Below are positions 5,081-6,111 of a stretch of 6,111 nucleotides of DNA, piece after piece. Location of the stretch: contig DATGCX010000229.1 in the NCBI GenBank assembly GCA_035311445.1, forward strand, positions 1 to 6,111, read 5' to 3'. Under the pieces are notes generated by a model. The model was not told where the DNA came from and did not search any database. It saw only the letters and a program-made list of their open reading frames with translations. Every line of letters starts with the position of its first letter. The first letter of the stretch is position 1. Position numbers and translations under genes: made by a program. The stretch comes from JAJPKK01 sp035311445. GTDB lineage: Bacteria; Pseudomonadota; Alphaproteobacteria; Rhizobiales; Xanthobacteraceae.

Positions 5081-6111
5081 ATGAGCGATGATTTTATACT
5101 GCAAACCCGCCAAATTGGCCAATACCCGTTAGCCTCGTCGGTCGCGCCCGCTGATCTGTTTCTGATGCAGCAGGGCGGGCTCGGCGGCCCGTACATGTCG
5201 GTCAGCGGCCCGACCATCCTCAACACCGCGCTCGAGCTCGGCGGCTGGCTCAAGTTCGCACCCGGATCCGGTCCTGCCTGGAACGGCGCAACGCTGACAT
5301 GGCTCGGTGGCGTGTTTGCATTCGCGGGCGGCCGCCTGCAGGTCGAATCGCTGCATTCCGATGGCGATATTTTCGTCGCCGGCGAAGCGCTCGCCTCACA
5401 GGTGTTTGTCACCGGCCTGTTCGACGTGTTGCTCGAGAACTCAGTCTGGACCTTCAACGGCCGCAAGGGCAACGTCCAGCTCGAGTCCAACGACATCCTG
5501 CGCGCCGGCGGCATCCTCGCCACCAATCCGCACTTCGCCGGCGTCGTCACCGCACCGACGATCTGGAATCCGTTCGACAGGACCGATGCGGTCGCCACCA
5601 CGGCATTCGTGCAGAACGCGATCTGCAATTTCGTCAGCACCGCGCAGCAGACCGGCTGCGGGCTGGTGACGAGCTTCAACGGTCGCGGCGGCGATGTGGT
5701 GATGACCGCCAACGACATCACCATCGGTGCGACGCAGATCGGACAGTTCGCACAAGCCAACACCGCGCCGAGCGGCGACGCCTCGAAGAAAATCGCGACG
5801 ACCATGTTCGTCGACAACGCCACCGCCGATCTGCAGGCGTGGACGATCGAGCAGATCAATCAGATCGCCAGCGAACTTGATCAGCAGTTCGCGCCGCTCG
5901 CTTCCCCACAATTCACTGGCATTCCGACCGCACCAACGGCGGCGCAGACCGTCAATTCCGGACAGCTCGCCACCACTGCGTTCGTGCATGCAGCCGTCAC
6001 CGCGTCGACGACCGGCGTGTCATCGTGGAATGGCCGCACCGGCGCCGTGACCTTGACGCTGGCGGATGTGACCAGCGCCGGCGCAGCGCCGATTGCATCG
6101 CCCGCCTTTAC
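5081..6111 (+). CDS. Phage tail fibre protein (N-terminal part, runs off window)
   Basis: The frame is open from the ATG at 5081 to the window end, 343 residues, with AGGG at 5069-5072 placed 8 nt upstream. It shows two interleaved repeats typical of long tail fibres. An [FW]NGRxGxV module occurs at residues 125-144, 199-219 and 316-334. An ATTxFV module occurs at 172-177, 239-244 and 297-302; the first and last are preceded by FAGVVTAPT (152-160) and FTGIPTAPT (278-286). Residues 250-270 may form a short coiled coil. The N-terminal ~60 residues (with the QGGLGGPYMSVSG segment) probably attach to the tail. The receptor-binding C-terminus lies beyond the window. Role: host recognition at the tail tip. 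Confidence in the family is high; specificity is unknown. Confidence 0.88.
   Translation, partial: MSDDFILQTRQIGQYPLASSVAPADLFLMQQGGLGGPYMSVSGPTILNTALELGGWLKFAPGSGPAWNGATLTWLGGVFAFAGGRLQVESLHSDGDIFVAGEALASQVFVTGLFDVLLENSVWTFNGRKGNVQLESNDILRAGGILATNPHFAGVVTAPTIWNPFDRTDAVATTAFVQNAICNFVSTAQQTGCGLVTSFNGRGGDVVMTANDITIGATQIGQFAQANTAPSGDASKKIATTMFVDNATADLQAWTIEQINQIASELDQQFAPLASPQFTGIPTAPTAAQTVNSGQLATTAFVHAAVTASTTGVSSWNGRTGAVTLTLADVTSAGAAPIASPAF

Noticed and set aside
4972..5859. Minus-strand open frame of 295 codons
   Set aside because: It is the complement of the tail fibre gene, whose plus-strand frame shows clear repeat modules and a ribosome binding site. GC-rich coding DNA often leaves long antisense frames.

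Overview
The window looks like part of a temperate phage or prophage from a GC-rich alphaproteobacterium, probably of the Bradyrhizobium/Rhodopseudomonas type. That placement is an inference from protein style (a RepA-like AAA ATPase, a GP88-family protein, GNGR/ATTAFV tail-fibre repeats) and from high GC with strong G/C bias at third codon positions. No integrase, attachment site, rRNA or tRNA is visible, and no CRISPR array.

Layout. Positions 34-792 (minus) encode a GP88-family phage protein with its own promoter, which lies in an array of palindromic operator-like units (797-863). Positions 864-1194 hold no convincing gene but end in a large inverted-repeat structure with 11-bp-phased GCAGGG repeats, directly after the stop codon of the helicase gene. 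Positions 1195-3165 (minus) form a tight four-gene operon, transcribed from 3165 down to 1195: two small unknown proteins, a Cys-rich unknown protein and a RepA/RecA-like ATPase. Every junction is an ATGA overlap. Positions 3166-3789 form the divide between the leftward replication genes and the rightward structural genes. This divide carries several dyads, a perfect DnaA-box match, the coding-like 3' end of an unrecognised gene, and a tandem 27-bp repeat that ends at the start codon of the next gene.

The rightward part encodes tail-fibre parts: a small probable fibre-tail adaptor (3790-4101), a 185-aa fibre-associated protein with an internal duplication (4109-4666), and the N-terminal 343 residues of a long tail fibre (5081 to the window end). 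An endonuclease VII-type HNH gene sits on the opposite strand between the last two. It overlaps the 3' end of its neighbour by 14 bp and is much less GC-rich.

Working model: the minus-strand genes are the early/replication module, with the ATPase possibly acting at the repeat cluster beside it. The plus-strand genes build the host-recognition end of the tail. The features most worth following up are the operator array at 797-863, the iteron/hairpin cluster at 1096-1194, the inserted endonuclease, and the 27-bp tandem repeat.
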